A stretch of DNA of 64,000 nucleotides from Trichoderma breve (lineage: Eukaryota > Ascomycota > Sordariomycetes > Hypocreales > Hypocreaceae). The stretch spans positions 930,001 to 994,000 of the forward strand of contig NC_079232.1 in the NCBI RefSeq assembly GCF_028502605.1, given 5' to 3'. The notes beneath the pieces were generated by a model, which was not told where the DNA came from, searched no databases, and saw only the letters and a list, made by a program, of their open reading frames with translations. Of this stretch, positions 32,349 through 45,342 are shown piece after piece (the stretch's first letter is position 1; every line of letters begins with the position of its first letter). Made by a program: the position numbers and the translations under genes.

Positions 32349-35300
32349 ATGTATTCCACGCCCAGCGCCGGCAGATCTGTCGATAATCTGGCCCCATTGT
32401 CTCCTGGAGGCCGAGCAGACTATCCTTTCCACAGGTGGGCACTCTTTTCTGAGCTTCGCGGGGGAAGCTATCCGGTAGCTGACGGCAATGCAGCGGTCGA
32501 ATAGGCCAAGGCCATCCGCGGCCGCACTCGAGACGGAGCTCCGTAGCCAGTTCAATTCATTCGATAGGAGGAACATTGGATACATCGCTGAGCGGCGGCT
32601 CCTCTGCTGTATACGAATCTGGACAGAATGGTTTGTTGGGCCGCATTCGACCAAGATAGCGCTAGCTAATTGAGGCGCCATAGCAATCTCGACGTTGCTG
32701 CAACCCCCTATTGTCCGAACAGGCCTCCAGCCTCATACATCAGCGCCAGCCTCGAGTTCTCACAAGCCCCCCACCGCAAGGGACATCCCGCCCGTTACAT
32801 TGACCAACATACCCAAGGTTGACCCCGAAGAGTTTGCGCCCTACCTCTCCCAGATTGGTGCTCTATACGAACAACTTCGCCGCGTCAAGGAAAACGAGGA
32901 GGAGGAGAATGCCAATCGACGAGGCAGTAGACAAGACGAGCAGGCCGAAAGTACCAGTGACGGGCTCTTGCGGCCGGGAGCTAGAGGTCGTCTTCCTCGG
33001 AAAGGTTCTACGGCCTCTTTGTCCTCTGTGACCTCGGTAGACACTGTTAGCTCTTTGCGTAGGCCATCGGCGCTCAGCCGTAAGGCCACGCAAGGACCTC
33101 CGCCGCTGTCAACTATCCCTACAGTGTATTTTGACGACGACTTTCATCTTGAGAATCCCCGGACTTTTGATGTTGTAAGCGAACGCTCCGAGGTCATACA
33201 GAAGCATAAAGATGAGGGGAATGGAAATGCTGTGGTGCCGAGGAAAACACTGGCAACGAATGCCATCCTGCAAGAGAAACTCTCCTGGTACATGGATACC
33301 ATTGAAATTCACCTTATCAACTCCATCTCAACCGCATCGACCACGTTCTTCACGGCACTGGGATCCCTCAAGGAGCTCCACTCTGAAGCAGCGGACTCGG
33401 TACAGCGAATCAAGGCTTTGAGAAAGGAACTGGAAGCTTTGGATGAGAGAGTGGCCGCAAATGGCCTGATGATGGTTCAAAAACAACGACGGCAGGAGAA
33501 CCTCCGACAGCTCAGCGACGCAATTTGGCAGTTGAGATTGGTTACCGAGGGCGTGGCTAACTGTGAGTCTCTCGTTGATGCTGGTGAGGTGGAAAAGGCA
33601 CTGGCCAGCATCGACTCGCTGGAATTGCTGATAGCGGGCGAACGCGAAGAGTCTGGTGAGCAGGTCGATATGCCTCGATTAAGAGATTTAAGGTCTGCTT
33701 CGGTTCTACAAGGGGTCAATTCGGATCTCTCTCAACTTCGATTTCGCATCGGCAAGGCATATGAATCTCAGTTCTCATCCATGCTTTCATCCGATATTCG
33801 TCGGCATTTTGAAACTTTCACAACGTCCGACGTCCTTCTTCGATGGAGCAACGCAGCACCGAAAAGGGGCAACTACCCTAGGTCACCGTCTATCTTTCCC
33901 ACATATTTGGCGGGTACAGACGAATTGAAAGCGCAGTTATTGCCAGTAATGACTGGTTTGCATCGCGCAAAGCATGTTGCAGTTGCCGCGACCGCTTATC
34001 GTGAGGAGATTCTTCGCGAAATCAGAAACTTGATCCGCCGCCCGCTCCCAAGTTCCAATGACGATGACAACATGTCCATGATGTCAGTTTCTACCGCGAG
34101 CGGAGGTAGACACTTGTCGAGCCAGGAGAAGTCTGCGAATTTGGCCCGCAATCTACGGTCATTGGATGCAGAAGACGCAGAGGCACTTTTTATAAAGATA
34201 TACACTGGTGTGACAGAGACGTTGAGGCGCGTGTCGACCCAAGTAAAGGTTTTACTCGATATTGCCAGTTCACTTTCAGATCAGCCCAATGGCGATGGAC
34301 TCAAATCGCCCCCGATTAGATCTCCCTTGCCTAGCCCTCGATATGATCGGCAAATGAGCAACTCACAGCAGCCATCCGCGTTTGCAATTCAGGAAGAGCT
34401 CCATAAAGCCATTGATCTAGGAAACTTGCTGTCGCAAGCTGTCGATCTGGCTAACGAAAAGATTGTCAAGATTCTCAAAGTTCGATCAGAGCAGGCTATC
34501 CACCTCCCACTTGACTTATTCCTGCGATATTTCAACCTCAACTTATTCTTTACATACGAATGCGAAGCGATATCTGGAAGAAGTTGCTCTACACTGAAGA
34601 CTGTGGTTAACAACCATATCAAGGAGTTTGTACAAAAATATCGCGACGCTGAAATGCAAAAGCTTGCCCAGGGGATGGAATCAGACCAATGGGGTGCCAA
34701 GGACTTTACAGACGAGAACACTCTGCTCTTGAACCAGATCCTCGAGTGCAGTACCCATGACATAGAAGCTTGGACCGAGAACAGTAGGATATGGATTCCT
34801 TTCGAGAGTCCAAAGAAACTGAGTTCGGATATTGGCTCATCGGAAGCAAACGGTGCTAGCAAGGAAAAGGTTCGAAACGCAGTCATTGAGTCGGAGAAAT
34901 TCGTGCTTCCGAATTCTGCCGTGCTATGCCTTGACGGTATGGGAGATTTCCTGCAGTTGATCGCCGGAATCCCATCCATGACGTCGGATATTGCAACGTC
35001 TTTGGTAGCTTACCTGCAGCTCTTCAATTCCCGATGCTTTCAACTCATCCTGGGAGCCGGTGCTACTCGATCGGCCGGCCTGAAGAATATCACAACGCGA
35101 CATCTAGCTCTTGCATCTCAGGCTTTGGCATTCATGGCTACCTTGATCCCTCATGTGAGAGAGTATGTTCGCCGTCAGGCAGGCTCCGGCGCCAATGTCT
35201 CCAATCTAATGGGAGAGTTTGACAAAATTCGACGATTGTTTCAAGAGCACCAAGACAACATCCATCAAAAACTGATTGAAATTATGAGTGGCCGTGCTGT

Positions 35301-35829
35301 TAATCATGCAAAGAGCATTCGAGCCATCAACTGGGACACTGACACTTCCGAGGGACCACACTCGTACATAGAGATGCTCGTCAAAGAGACAACAACGTTG
35401 CACCGTGTCCTGACCAAGCATCTTCCCGAAACGTCCATCCAACTCATCATGGTGCCTGTATTTGCAAGCTACAAAACCCAGCTCGGAGATGCCTTGCGGC
35501 AAGCAGCCGTAACAACGAAGGCTGGTCAAAGGCGGTAAGTGATGTCATGAGAATACCAATATTTTTCTTCCTTTCTAACACATCTTTCCAGCATGATGCA
35601 AGACGTAGACGTCTTTGGTGACAAGTTGCTAAGGATTGACGGGTTTGGCGATGCCGGCGAATTCCTCGCCAATATTGTCAGGTCAAAGAAGGTTGAGGAA
35701 GATTCATCTACCACGACTACAACTACAGCTGCAACTGCAACTACAACTAATGGAACAAGTGATTCAAAGACAGAGGAGAAGGTTGAATCGGAATCAAAGA
35801 AATCTTCAGAGGAGTCACCAAAGGAGTGA
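32349..35829 (+). CDS. vps54: GARP complex subunit Vps54
   Basis: Four exons (32349-32434, 32494-32630, 32684-35534, 35592-35829) give 1103 residues. The N-terminus is Ser/Pro-rich. Exon 2 must be read in the frame that gives SSIHSIGGTLDTS...ESGQN and joins to AISTLLQPPIVRTG, the block conserved in filamentous fungi. The body has coiled coils (about 170-360) beginning with the FDDDFHLENPRTFDVV motif, and a C-terminal Vps54 domain (around residues 700-800). The last exon adds an acidic Thr/Glu/Lys-rich tail. With Vps51-53 it tethers endosome-derived vesicles at the trans-Golgi network. The donor of intron 2 is GTTTGT, weaker than usual. A single open frame from about 32695 would miss the first two exons. 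Confidence 0.94.
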
Positions 35830-37502
35830 GAAAATCACTTGAGTCTATATATACATCTTTTATCGGATGGCTTTTGCTTTATGACAGATGCGGAATCATT
35901 AGATGGGAGTTTATGGTTGCTTTTTTCTCTTCTTTTTGGTTCATCTTGTTGGATTTGTATATTACGATTGTACAAAGCGAAGAAGCGACGCATGGCTATC
36001 TGCGTCGTGTACATATAATGATGTGGGGATAATGATCTGAATCATCGCCCTCTATGCTACATTACCTATTACATGGAGTTCTGACTCGGCGATTGCACTA
36101 TTGCACTTTTGACAAACGGAAGTTCTACGGCGCTTCCAAAGACATTCTGGCTAGTCATTGATTTCAAAAGAACCGCTAGAATTTTTTTTCTTTTGTCAGG
36201 TACAGCACAGTGCAGCTTTTCTTATGTATTGTTGGTGAGAAGCGCGAGCAGCCGATCAACGGCGCAAAACCTTTACGCCTCTTCAATCATCTCCCACGTG
36301 CAGCAACAAAAAACAATAGAGAGCAGTTTTCTTTTTTTGTTTCTCGGGTTTAATTCCGTTTATCCACACATTATTTGTGGCGCTTGTCAAGTTTAAAACA
36401 GTGAGCTGAAAGGTAGACGCCATTCGGGGTCCCTTTTTTTTTTTTCTCTCTCTCTTCTTCTATTCACGCGCGAGTTTTCTCGATTTTAGCCGTCTACAGT
36501 AGGAAGGAAGCCCTAAAATTGACTCTTTTTGTGCGTGGCTTCACGATGTGTAGATCAGATAAAGCTGCTGGGTTAAAATTTTCTTTATGGTTATGACAAG
36601 GTGGCGAAACAGCTTGTTGCTATTACTATATAGCAACCCATAATAAGTCCGACAACTCGGCGATTCTCCACGACTTTTTCTTCCATTCTTCCTTCCAAAT
36701 TTTCTTCTTTCGCCTCCGGCAAAAAACGAAGGCATCGTCTCTTTTGGGCAACTTACGCCGTTGGTCTCGTTATTAGTGCACGAGTCGGTGTTGGTTTTGG
36801 TGTTGGCAGCTGGTTGAAAGCGCTGATAGTCTGGCTTTAAAGTAGCAAAAGAAAAAAAAAATTCGTCTCTTGTTAGCGTCAGGGCGGTTCACACTAACGG
36901 AAGTGCTTTCTTTCTGTCATGAGTAAATTGGTCATCATCTAAACGCCGAGGAGAAAGAGGGAAAGAAATCGCGTGCTTCTCTGCTTCGGGTGGCGTGGTT
37001 GACAGGCTTTGTAATATCAATCAAATCGCTCAGAATCACGGAGCAGGGCCATCAAGTCGTTGAATTGAATCAAATTTCCACATTGCCATCTCTATATCTA
37101 TCCAGAATCTGTATATAAAGTCTAAATATATACAACAAGAAAAAAAGGGGTATTCATGAAGTGAAGAAAAAAGTTGTAAAAGGTCCGTAGTAAAAGAGTG
37201 TGTGAAGCGCCTCAGTGGGCGGTAAAGTTGAAATGAGTGCCAGCCTCTGGTTCCCCCCTCTCACTCTAGGTGAGAAGAAGAAAGACCAAAATCTGTAAGA
37301 AGTGAATGGTTGTGCTCGCAACCAAGTTTGTCCTTTTTTGTTTCCCGTGCAAAACCTATACCCAGTAACCCGTATCCCATATCATGATAAGTTTTTGCAT
37401 TTCATCATAGCGTCATGAGTGACCTGGTGCTCAGCACCAAGGGGAGCTAAAAGCCCCCCAGAGTCAAATCAAGAAAAAAGGAAAGTCTGAATACACAGCT
37501 AT
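35830..37502. other. 1.7 kb convergent intergenic region
   Basis: AT-rich, with homopolymer T and CT tracts (36430-36470). No credible frame on either strand. It should include the 3' UTRs of VPS54 and of the small secreted protein. A CACGTG motif lies at 36295-36300. Confidence 0.5.
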
Positions 37503-38006
37503 TTACTGCTCCTCAGTGAAGGTGTGAGCAATGGAGCCAGAGCCAAGAGTGGTGATGAGGTCGCTCTCCATGGTAGCCTTGGTCTGAATGTCATCAGGGA
37601 GGTAGTAGGCGTTGTTGCAAGGGAAGTTGACGCAGCCAGACATGGGCTCGTAGGACTCAGCAGGGAACATCAGCTTGACGTTGTCCTTGTCGTTGGGGTC
37701 AACAATGGCGGAGACGTCAAAGTAGGTCAGTCCGTGCCAGCTGCCGAAGTTGACCTCGCCGAGCATGCCGGGGACGTTGGCAGCGCCCTCCTTGACGGCG
37801 TAGAAGTTTCCTTGCCAGGTATCAGGGAAGGTAACAGTGGTGTTCTTGCTGCCGTCGACGGTGACAGAGTCAATGTCAGCGTTGCCAGGGTTGCAGGTGA
37901 AGTAGATGGTGCGCTGAGCGTCGTCCAGAGTCCAGAAGGTGACTGTGGCAGCGGAAGAGAGAGCCGCGGAGGCAATGAGAGTAGCAACAGAAGTAGCGAA
38001 ACGCAT
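37503..38006 (-). CDS. Small secreted protein, fungal 'DNase1'-annotated / thaumatin-like-sized family
   Basis: Single exon, 167 residues. A signal peptide covers about residues 1-20 (MRFATSVATLIASAALSSA). The mature part begins with the TVTFWTLDD block and has MLGEVNFGSWHGLTYFDVSAIV, SGCVNFPCNN and YYLPDDIQTKAT motifs and few cysteines. Ascomycete relatives are often annotated as 'DNase1 protein', but I see no DNase I catalytic motifs. That name looks like a label, not a proven activity. The protein is probably extracellular or wall-associated and abundant. The larger open frame starting at 38237 lacks a signal sequence at its start and covers the promoter, so I start at 38006. A TATATAA box lies just upstream. 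Confidence 0.85.
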   Translation of the reverse strand: MRFATSVATLIASAALSSAATVTFWTLDDAQRTIYFTCNPGNADIDSVTVDGSKNTTVTFPDTWQGNFYAVKEGAANVPGMLGEVNFGSWHGLTYFDVSAIVDPNDKDNVKLMFPAESYEPMSGCVNFPCNNAYYLPDDIQTKATMESDLITTLGSGSIAHTFTEEQ

Positions 38007-41000
38007 TTTGAATGTTTGTTTGGGGGGTTTTGCTTGAGAAGCTGAAGAAAGAGTGTTGTATATAATGTGACGGGCCTTGCCGTTATACTCTGCTTTCCAG
38101 AAGGAGTGAAAAGGTGTAAAGTACACAAGAAAGAGTGATAGTCCGAAGACAAGTGAAATGAACAGTGATGGTGATATCTTGACAAGATTTCCTGTGAACA
38201 AGAAAGGGAGGAAGCCGTCCTCTTTATAATTACTCAATCACATAGCCAAGAGGGCTCATCGACCAGCATACGCGTGGCAAAGGGTAGTCTGGTGGGGAGC
38301 AGAACAACCGGCACTGTTCTCTCCCCTCTTTGTCCCCCCCTGTGGGCGCCTATCGTGGGTCGATTCAACGACCGACGAGCCCAGAGGCTATTTTAGTGCC
38401 TGCATGCTTGACCTTGAAAAAGCTTTCCATGTGCATAGAGGACAGCGTCTAATGCAGGCACCATTTGCTAGCCAGCGGTGGTGCTGGCGAGTGGTGTGGA
38501 CGGAAGCGGTAGCATGCTGGGCACCCGGAAGCCGAAGCCGTTGAGCACCCTTGCTCTCAACGCCACAATGGATTACGGTGGGCTCGTAAAGACTGAGCTT
38601 CGGGACCCCATTGCGCGGCACAACTTGGACCAGCGAGTGGGCCTTTTCAGAAGAGAAAAGAGAAGACAAGAAGACGAACTGCGTCTAGCAAGACTGGTCA
38701 CCGAGACTGGCCTTGTGCTGGCGCATTTTGAAACAAATGGTGTCCATTTTCAGCCACTTTTTGACATCCCACATGACTAAAAAAGGGCCTCTGATGGACG
38801 TAATCCGAGTTGAATGGGAACTGCAGCGCTGTTGCGCGTTACAGTTGCCGCTGCGCTCGTTCCCCTCACCTTGTGATGCATGTCGCCCGGCCACGGACGC
38901 CTTGCGAAAAAGCATAATCGAATGTTTTTGCAAACGGCTCAGATACTCCAATAAGAGGAGGAGAAGAAACTCTCGTCGATTTGCTGGCGCTCAGCGTATC
39001 AGAGCTTGTCAGCAAACGGCAGAGAAAGATGGTGTGCAGTCCAGGGTCGCAAAATTCAAACCAGTGGCACTGTGTTGTCACTGGCTTGGAGGGACGGGTT
39101 CCTGACCCGGATTCAGAAATCCAGAGCCGAGCATAAGACTTAAAGTTCGGTGCTCGCAGGTACTTGTCCATAATGTCCATTTCGTAATGGACAATGCGCA
39201 TCATCGCCACCCAAACGCAGAGGCTGATACCTCGTGTAAGAGTACCCGCCCGACCCATTTCAAAGCTTTCAATTGGCCCAGAGGGTGCCCGACGGCTTGG
39301 GGAACCGTCTTTTCTAGCTGCATAACGGCCGGGACCCGGGGCCGTGACTCCATTGGTCGGTGCCTGGCAGGAATCCATGTGGCCTGCCCTGACAGGTCGC
39401 CGGACCGGCGGGTGGATCGTGAGAATTCTCCTGTCGTGCCTCTCCGCTGCCTCCGATTTAAAAGCCTGTGTCGAGCCAGTCGCAGAAAGTTGCACAAGGC
39501 CTCTTGGCGAGAGATTGTGCAGTGCGTAGTCTGGCTGATGATGGTAGTTGTCTCGGTGGCGGAAATCACTGTATGGATACTTGAAGGAAAGAAAAGCAAC
39601 TGGTTCAACACTCTATGCCAATCTTTCATCCATCAGGCTCGGTTGAGATCGTGCGCACGGCCTCTCACGAATGCTTGTCCCCTGCGTAAATAGCTCGCGA
39701 CTAAGGCAGTGGATTGGGCACCATCGAGCAATTCTCCTCATCCCCGCCGAGGAGGGCTGAGCCTGTGGTCTTTTTTGCCTCTGCGCCTTGCAGGGTTTCC
39801 TTCCTTAGGGCATCCGATGCTTCGATCCGTTTTGGGAACCCAGCCAATCCTTGTCACCAAAAATGCAGGGCGCAGGGATGTTGCAACCACCTGCGAACCT
39901 GCTTGCGCAGCTTCTCATGAGTCGCAAGGAACAACCAGAAGAGGTGGAACCTGAAAAATCCTCAAGGCTCCATCCACCCCAAGAGCAGCAGGGAGGTTCC
40001 ATGGCCATAAGCAGCAGGGAGATTCCATGTGATTCCCTCCCTCCCGCTGCCTTCCGCCTCCAGAAACAATCGCGATTTCTCCTCGATGCGTGGGCCCATT
40101 GTCACGATCTCAACGCCGGTATCCAACCAAGGGTCACTCTCGGCCGCATGTAAGCCATGCTATCAATATTAGGTGGGAGGCCGACAATAGCCTGTATTAT
40201 ACGGATATCATTGTGCTCAATGCAACACTGCAAGCCACGTAGAGGCGCATCAATAGTAGCACATTGTTAGTTAACACGGCTCTAGGCTGCAAAGCTGATT
40301 TGACATGTTCACCTGGGTGCTTGATGATGCAACCCTTCCATAATCCAAGACTGCCGGTGGGGCTTCTAGAGAGACCAAGGCACACCGTGTTGGAAACATT
40401 TGGACCCTTTTGCGATAGCAACTTTGACGAGAGGGCAGACTCGATGTCTGCGCCTAACACATGTGCCGCATACCAAGAACCGTGGCTCAGTAACAATGAG
40501 ACTTGGCACCGGCTGAATAGGTAGCCTTTCAGAAGCCGAGGCTTGCGTGGCAACCGATAAATGGTTCTTTGGAAGCCCTCCAGATGCCCATTTCGTGTCA
40601 GAAACTGGCGGTTGCATGATGACCATTACAGCGTTCACCATTCACACAGTGAGGGGTTTCTCTGGGGAGAATTCCAGAATTTTTTTCTCAAATGGACGGC
40701 GAACAAGAAACAGGTTAAACTGCTTGACCTCCACCCGGGAATATCAGAATGGCCCAGTTATCCCTCACTAAGAATGGACATGATTGCCTGATACGGTAAA
40801 TGTAAACTTGCCTCTGTATGTAGTGTAAGATAGCTTGGGCCCAGTTCTGATATTTTTGCCAAAGCCAACCCAAAGCTGGGTTAACTGGCAGAGGGCAACT
40901 TGGCCAACCCCAAGAGGAAATCCGAAAGACACGCACAAAAATTTCCTTCATTGCTCACGCCGTGGAAGATCCAACAGTCTAGGCTATTCGGATAGCCCGC

Positions 41001-43735
41001 ACAGTGGCGAGTTCGAGCCGTAAAGCAAAGCCCGAGTTTTTGCCATGCTTGAGCTATCGATTGACGGCCTTCGGCCCTCGGTGAGAATAGCCGTTTATCA
41101 GGCGGAAATATGTCTGCGTGTCTTTGGGCTTGGCCGAGAGGAGAGAGCAGCTAGTGCAATTGGGCCGTGAAACAATAGTTTTGTCGACTAACGAGGTGCT
41201 CCAGAGACTTGGTGAGAGCGCACCACCTGGATGCCAAAGTTTGGGCCGCATGAGCCATTAAGGCGTCAGGCAGGAGTTGGAATGAGAACAGGTGCACAGC
41301 GCCAACACATGCAAAACCGGTGAGTGAGTACATCGCACAAGCACAGATATCTGTGAAACTTAGAGAAGCATCAATGAATGCGAATCAAAGAAGAGGACGA
41401 TGTGCCAGATAAAGGCATGGCATGGGTGTGACGAGGGTCATCAAGGTGCACATTATGCGAAGGCCATGGACAATGGTCTTGTCTTGGGGGCAATTCTCAG
41501 CATGAAGAGTTCCAGCGATTTCTTCGTCGTCAAGGCAGTCTACCTATGGAAAGCAATTTAGTTAGATCTGGTTGATAAGCGGAAAGGGAGTAGAGTAACT
41601 TGAACCTCCTCGAGTATTGCACTTCGGCCATGACAGGCATCGTACCGCTATCGTCACTCACTGTTCCCTCGTTGACAGGGCGTAGGAACGTAGGACAAAT
41701 TGCTTAATTTTTCCGAAAGGATGCATTTGCATGTGACGATTACAGACGTGGCGCAAGAAGTAAAACTCATGGCGGAAAGCTTTGAGGCAGATTCTCTGCA
41801 CTTGGTAGTGAGGGGGATTTTGTTGGCCATTCCGTCAAGGGAAGAGGAAGCACGAAGCACGTGTTGAGAGTGTACGTACAGTGTTTACTCAGGTATCATT
41901 CGGATAACACTGTATTTTAATATGGCGATAGGCAGCGCTATACAGTGTTAATCATTCAAGGCAAGTGCGACGCCTCGTATTCCTCACGATGCAACTCCAA
42001 ACTCTCTCGCCTCTAGATTCTTGCACATCAATTTTGTACGTAAAATCCAGATACGGAGGTAAGTATTCATACAGGTATCATCTAATCTATTTTTCGTCTG
42101 CTTGAGGCTGCATCCAATATACTAACATGCATCCAGACGCACACATCACGATTCCAAGCTGCATGCCATTCATTCACATGCAAACACACAGCCAGACGTG
42201 AAAGCCACCATTCTTCCATCCGCCATCATTTCTCTCGCCAGCCATCACCCTGTTTCTATCGGACCTATTTTTAGCTTAGAGCTCTGAGAGTTTCTTGCCG
42301 TTTTTTTGGTGGCAAACTCTCTCTGCGTTGCTTTCGGCTGCCCAGCTCAGTGGTTGGTTCCGTTGCCGTCTACCCGCATTCCAGTCGGAACTCAATCTGC
42401 CAGCCGGAATCATGTAGACGACATCAGATCGGTGCAAGGCTCCTTAACGCCTAAAAGTCGGCGGATAAGCGTATTACCATTCTCGAACTGCATTCAATCG
42501 GACTCTCAGCTGTGATGATTAACGGGGACCGCATGGGAGAACCATGTTTGGTTATCTTTCATTCGATTGCACTCATAGATGATCCCGGATCCAGCCTTCA
42601 TTCTGCCGTACAATGGAGTATCGGCCCATCGATTTGAAGATGGCGGCTTGCTTTCGGAATTTACCCGAGACGGTTGAACGATTAAGGCCATGTAACGATG
42701 TGGTTGGGGCAAGCCTCTGGCATCTTCGGAACTCCCTCTTCTCAATAGCTGCTGCTATGGAAGGCATCATGAACTAAATCATGAATTGCGTCTGAACACA
42801 TATTCGACCCAAGATTATGGCGTGTTAGGCTGCTCCAGATAGTTTCTTCTGATGCTTACTTTCAGAGGATCAGTTGACACAATGCCACAGGTATCATAAC
42901 TACTGGGCAATCCTCCTTGATAGGAAAGTTTATCTTGGAGCAGCAGTTATTGTGGCCAATGTGCTAACCCAAGCTCAAACTACATGGTAACGAGATGCTC
43001 GTATTACATTTAACCAGCTAGTTGCAGAGCTTAGATGAAACTCTAACTTTGTTTACTAGTTTTTCTCCCCTCTTGAGAGCCAGCCAGAAGCCACCAACGG
43101 CTCGGAAACTCACAGCCTAACCAGATTCTAAACGTTTTCGTGACATCAGACCGTTAGCGGTCCAATTATTTCCATCTGTAACTCCATCCCGGTGCTGTTC
43201 GGAAATGAGGCGCTGATCCTCGAGTGCTTCGACACCAGTCAAACGAGTATTTCCCCCCAGGCACATGGAGAATACCCACTTGACGTTTTCGTAACACATT
43301 TGACATCTAAACCCAATTAGAACCTTCTTTACTTCTCATGTTAGTTATTTCATCTTCATCAATACACTTCTTCATCGCACTAACACTACTGTACCTAGTA
43401 TGTTTATGAGAAGGCATCATGCAGCCACAGACTAAGCTCCCAAGCCTCCCTCGATCCGGCGATGCTTCTCTTAAGCGATGGACGACTTCATGAAGCCTCT
43501 CCTCATGCGGCAAGGTGCAGCAATTAAATACTTGGTCTGAATGCAGCCATCATTATGCGATTGACCCGCTGTTTCTCAACTACAAAGAGGCGCCTTGATC
43601 CCGCCATCGACTGGAATTCTTTCTTGCATCACAGCAACATTCTTTCGCTACAGTCTTCAGACTTACACTCGCTTACTGTTCAGGAGTCACATCTTCTTTG
43701 TCTTTTGTTGAGAGCATCAACTCTTTTCCGCAACC
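38007..43735. other. 5.7 kb gene-free region between two secreted-protein genes
   Basis: The two flanking genes diverge, so this is a shared or double upstream region. All open frames inside it are short, on both strands and without recognisable content. A 20-bp direct repeat with one mismatch (agcagcagggaggttccatg / ...gagattccatg) lies around 39984-40029. CACGTG occurs at 41858-41863. Long promoters are common for regulated wall and secreted proteins, and a noncoding RNA cannot be excluded. Confidence 0.5.
38059..38065 (-). promoter_or_regulatory. TATA box of the small secreted-protein gene
   Basis: TTATATA on the minus strand about 55 bp upstream of the start codon, in line with a strongly expressed, TATA-driven gene. 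Assigned by sequence and position only. Confidence 0.4.
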
Positions 43736-45342
43736 ATGCGTTTCATGCACATCTTGGCGTCCACCGCGGCGCTCACGTCTGCGATGTCGATCGCGGACCT
43801 GAACCAGCGGGATGAGCAGAGCGTTGACTCAAAGGCCGACGGCAACCTTGGTACCCAGTCCAATGAGCCTAAGATTGACCCATCCACAATTGGAAACAAG
43901 GTTGACGCTTCCAAGCCGGAAGACAATAAGGAAGATGTCAAGAAGGGTGATCAGAATCAGAAGTGGGGTGACAATGGCAACAATGGCAACCAGGGCGAGC
44001 ACAAGGAAGAGCCCAAGAAGGAAGAGCCCAAGAAGGATGATCAGAATCAGAAGTGGGGTGACAATGGCAACCAGGGCGAGCACAAGGAGGGGCCCAAGTA
44101 CGAGGAGCCTAAGAAAGAAGAGCCCAAGTATGAGGAGCCCAAGAAGGAGGAGAACAAGTGGGATGACCACAAGGACGAGCACAAGGAGCACGAGTACCCG
44201 GCGCCCATCACCAAGGAGTACACCAAGGAGCACGAATACCCCGTCACTAAGGAGTACACCAAGGAGTACACCAAGGAACACGAGTACCCTGTTACCAAAG
44301 AGTACACCAAGGAGTACACCAAGAACCACGAATACCCCGTCACCAAGGAGTATACCAAGGAGTACACCAAGGAGCATGAGTACCCCGTCACTTACACCAA
44401 GGAGTATACCAAGGAGCACGAGTACCCCGTCACCAAGGAGTACACCAAGGAGTACACCAAGGAGCATGAGTATCCCGTCACCTACACCAAGGAGCACGAG
44501 TACCCCGTCACCTATACCAAGGAGCACGAGTACCCTGTCACTTACACCAAGGAGTACACCAAGGAGCACGAGTTCACCTACACCAAAGAGCAACCCCCCG
44601 TCACCTACACCAAGGAGCACGAGGTCACCTACACCCAGGAGCAGCCCGTCACCTACACCAAGGAGCATGAACAGACCTACACCACCACGGTCATCACCAC
44701 TGATATTTACACTACCTTCTGTCCTGTAAGTTCCATCTCATAAACTATACAGAACTTCTATGAGCTTGAACAACTAGCTAACTCTCTCATCACAGTCTCC
44801 TACCACCATCACTGCTGGCAGCACCACTTATACTGTCACCGAGCCGACTACTCTGACCATTACCAGTGAGTATCCCCTGACGACAAAACTCCAGCTTCCT
44901 CAGCTTCCACTAACTCCCAATAGACTGCCCTTGCACTATTACCCAGTCTCCTCCGCCTCCTCCTCCTCCGGTTACCACGGTTATTCCCCCACCGCCGCCT
45001 CCGGTCACCACCGTGGTTCCTCCTCCCAACAGCTCGGTCGCGCCTCCGCCGCCTCCTCCTCCTCCTCCCCCTCCTCCTCCTCCTCCTCACACCAGGCCTC
45101 CTCCTCCTCTGGTCACCTCCGTGCCACCACCACCTCCTCCTCACACCGTTGTTCCTCCTCCCAACACTTCGGTTGTTCCTCCTCCTCCCCCTCCTCCCCA
45201 CACTGTGGTTCCCCCTCCTCCTCCTCCGCCACCACCTGCCACTGGCACAGTTCCTCCGGTCATCCCCACTGGTGCTGCCGCCAACAACAAGGCTGGTCTC
45301 GGAGCTCTCGTCGTCGCTGGTATTGCCGCTCTGGCTCTCTAA
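43736..45342 (+). CDS. GPI-anchored, repeat-rich cell-wall / adhesin-like protein
   Basis: Three exons (43736-44725, 44796-44865, 44924-45342) give 492 residues. Residues 1-17 are a signal peptide. Residues 45-150 are Lys/Glu/Asn/Gln-rich with repeated DQNQKWGDNGN and EEPKKE units. Residues about 158-310 are tandem (E)YTKEHEYPVT repeats. A Thr-rich, Cys-containing module is then assembled across both introns ([33 protein letters not shown]). It resembles the module in ascomycete GPI wall proteins such as Metarhizium Mad-type adhesins. A poly-proline stalk follows (up to 15 Pro in a row). The C-terminus (GAAANNKAGLGALVVAGIAALAL) is a GPI-anchor signal with an Asn-Asn/Gly omega region. It is probably covalently attached to the wall; the ligand is unknown. 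Without splicing, the first frame would stop at 44743 and lose the anchor. Confidence 0.88.
44205..44680 (+). repeat. In-frame minisatellite encoding YTKEHEYPVT-type repeats
   Basis: Units of about 33-45 bp built from ACCAAGGAGTACACCAAGGA-like and CACGAGTACCCCGTC-like blocks recur more than ten times with small changes in length. Such coding minisatellites tend to change copy number between strains. The bias also leaves long open frames on other frames of both strands. Confidence 0.85.

Noticed and set aside
40990..41035. Possible tRNA suggested by GTTCGAGCC
   Set aside because: The bases around the loop do not form a five-pair T stem, and no acceptor or anticodon arm could be drawn.
43829..44668. 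279-residue minus-strand frame across the wall-protein repeats
   Set aside because: A Val/Leu/Gly-periodic translation that mirrors the sense repeats, with no independent signal.
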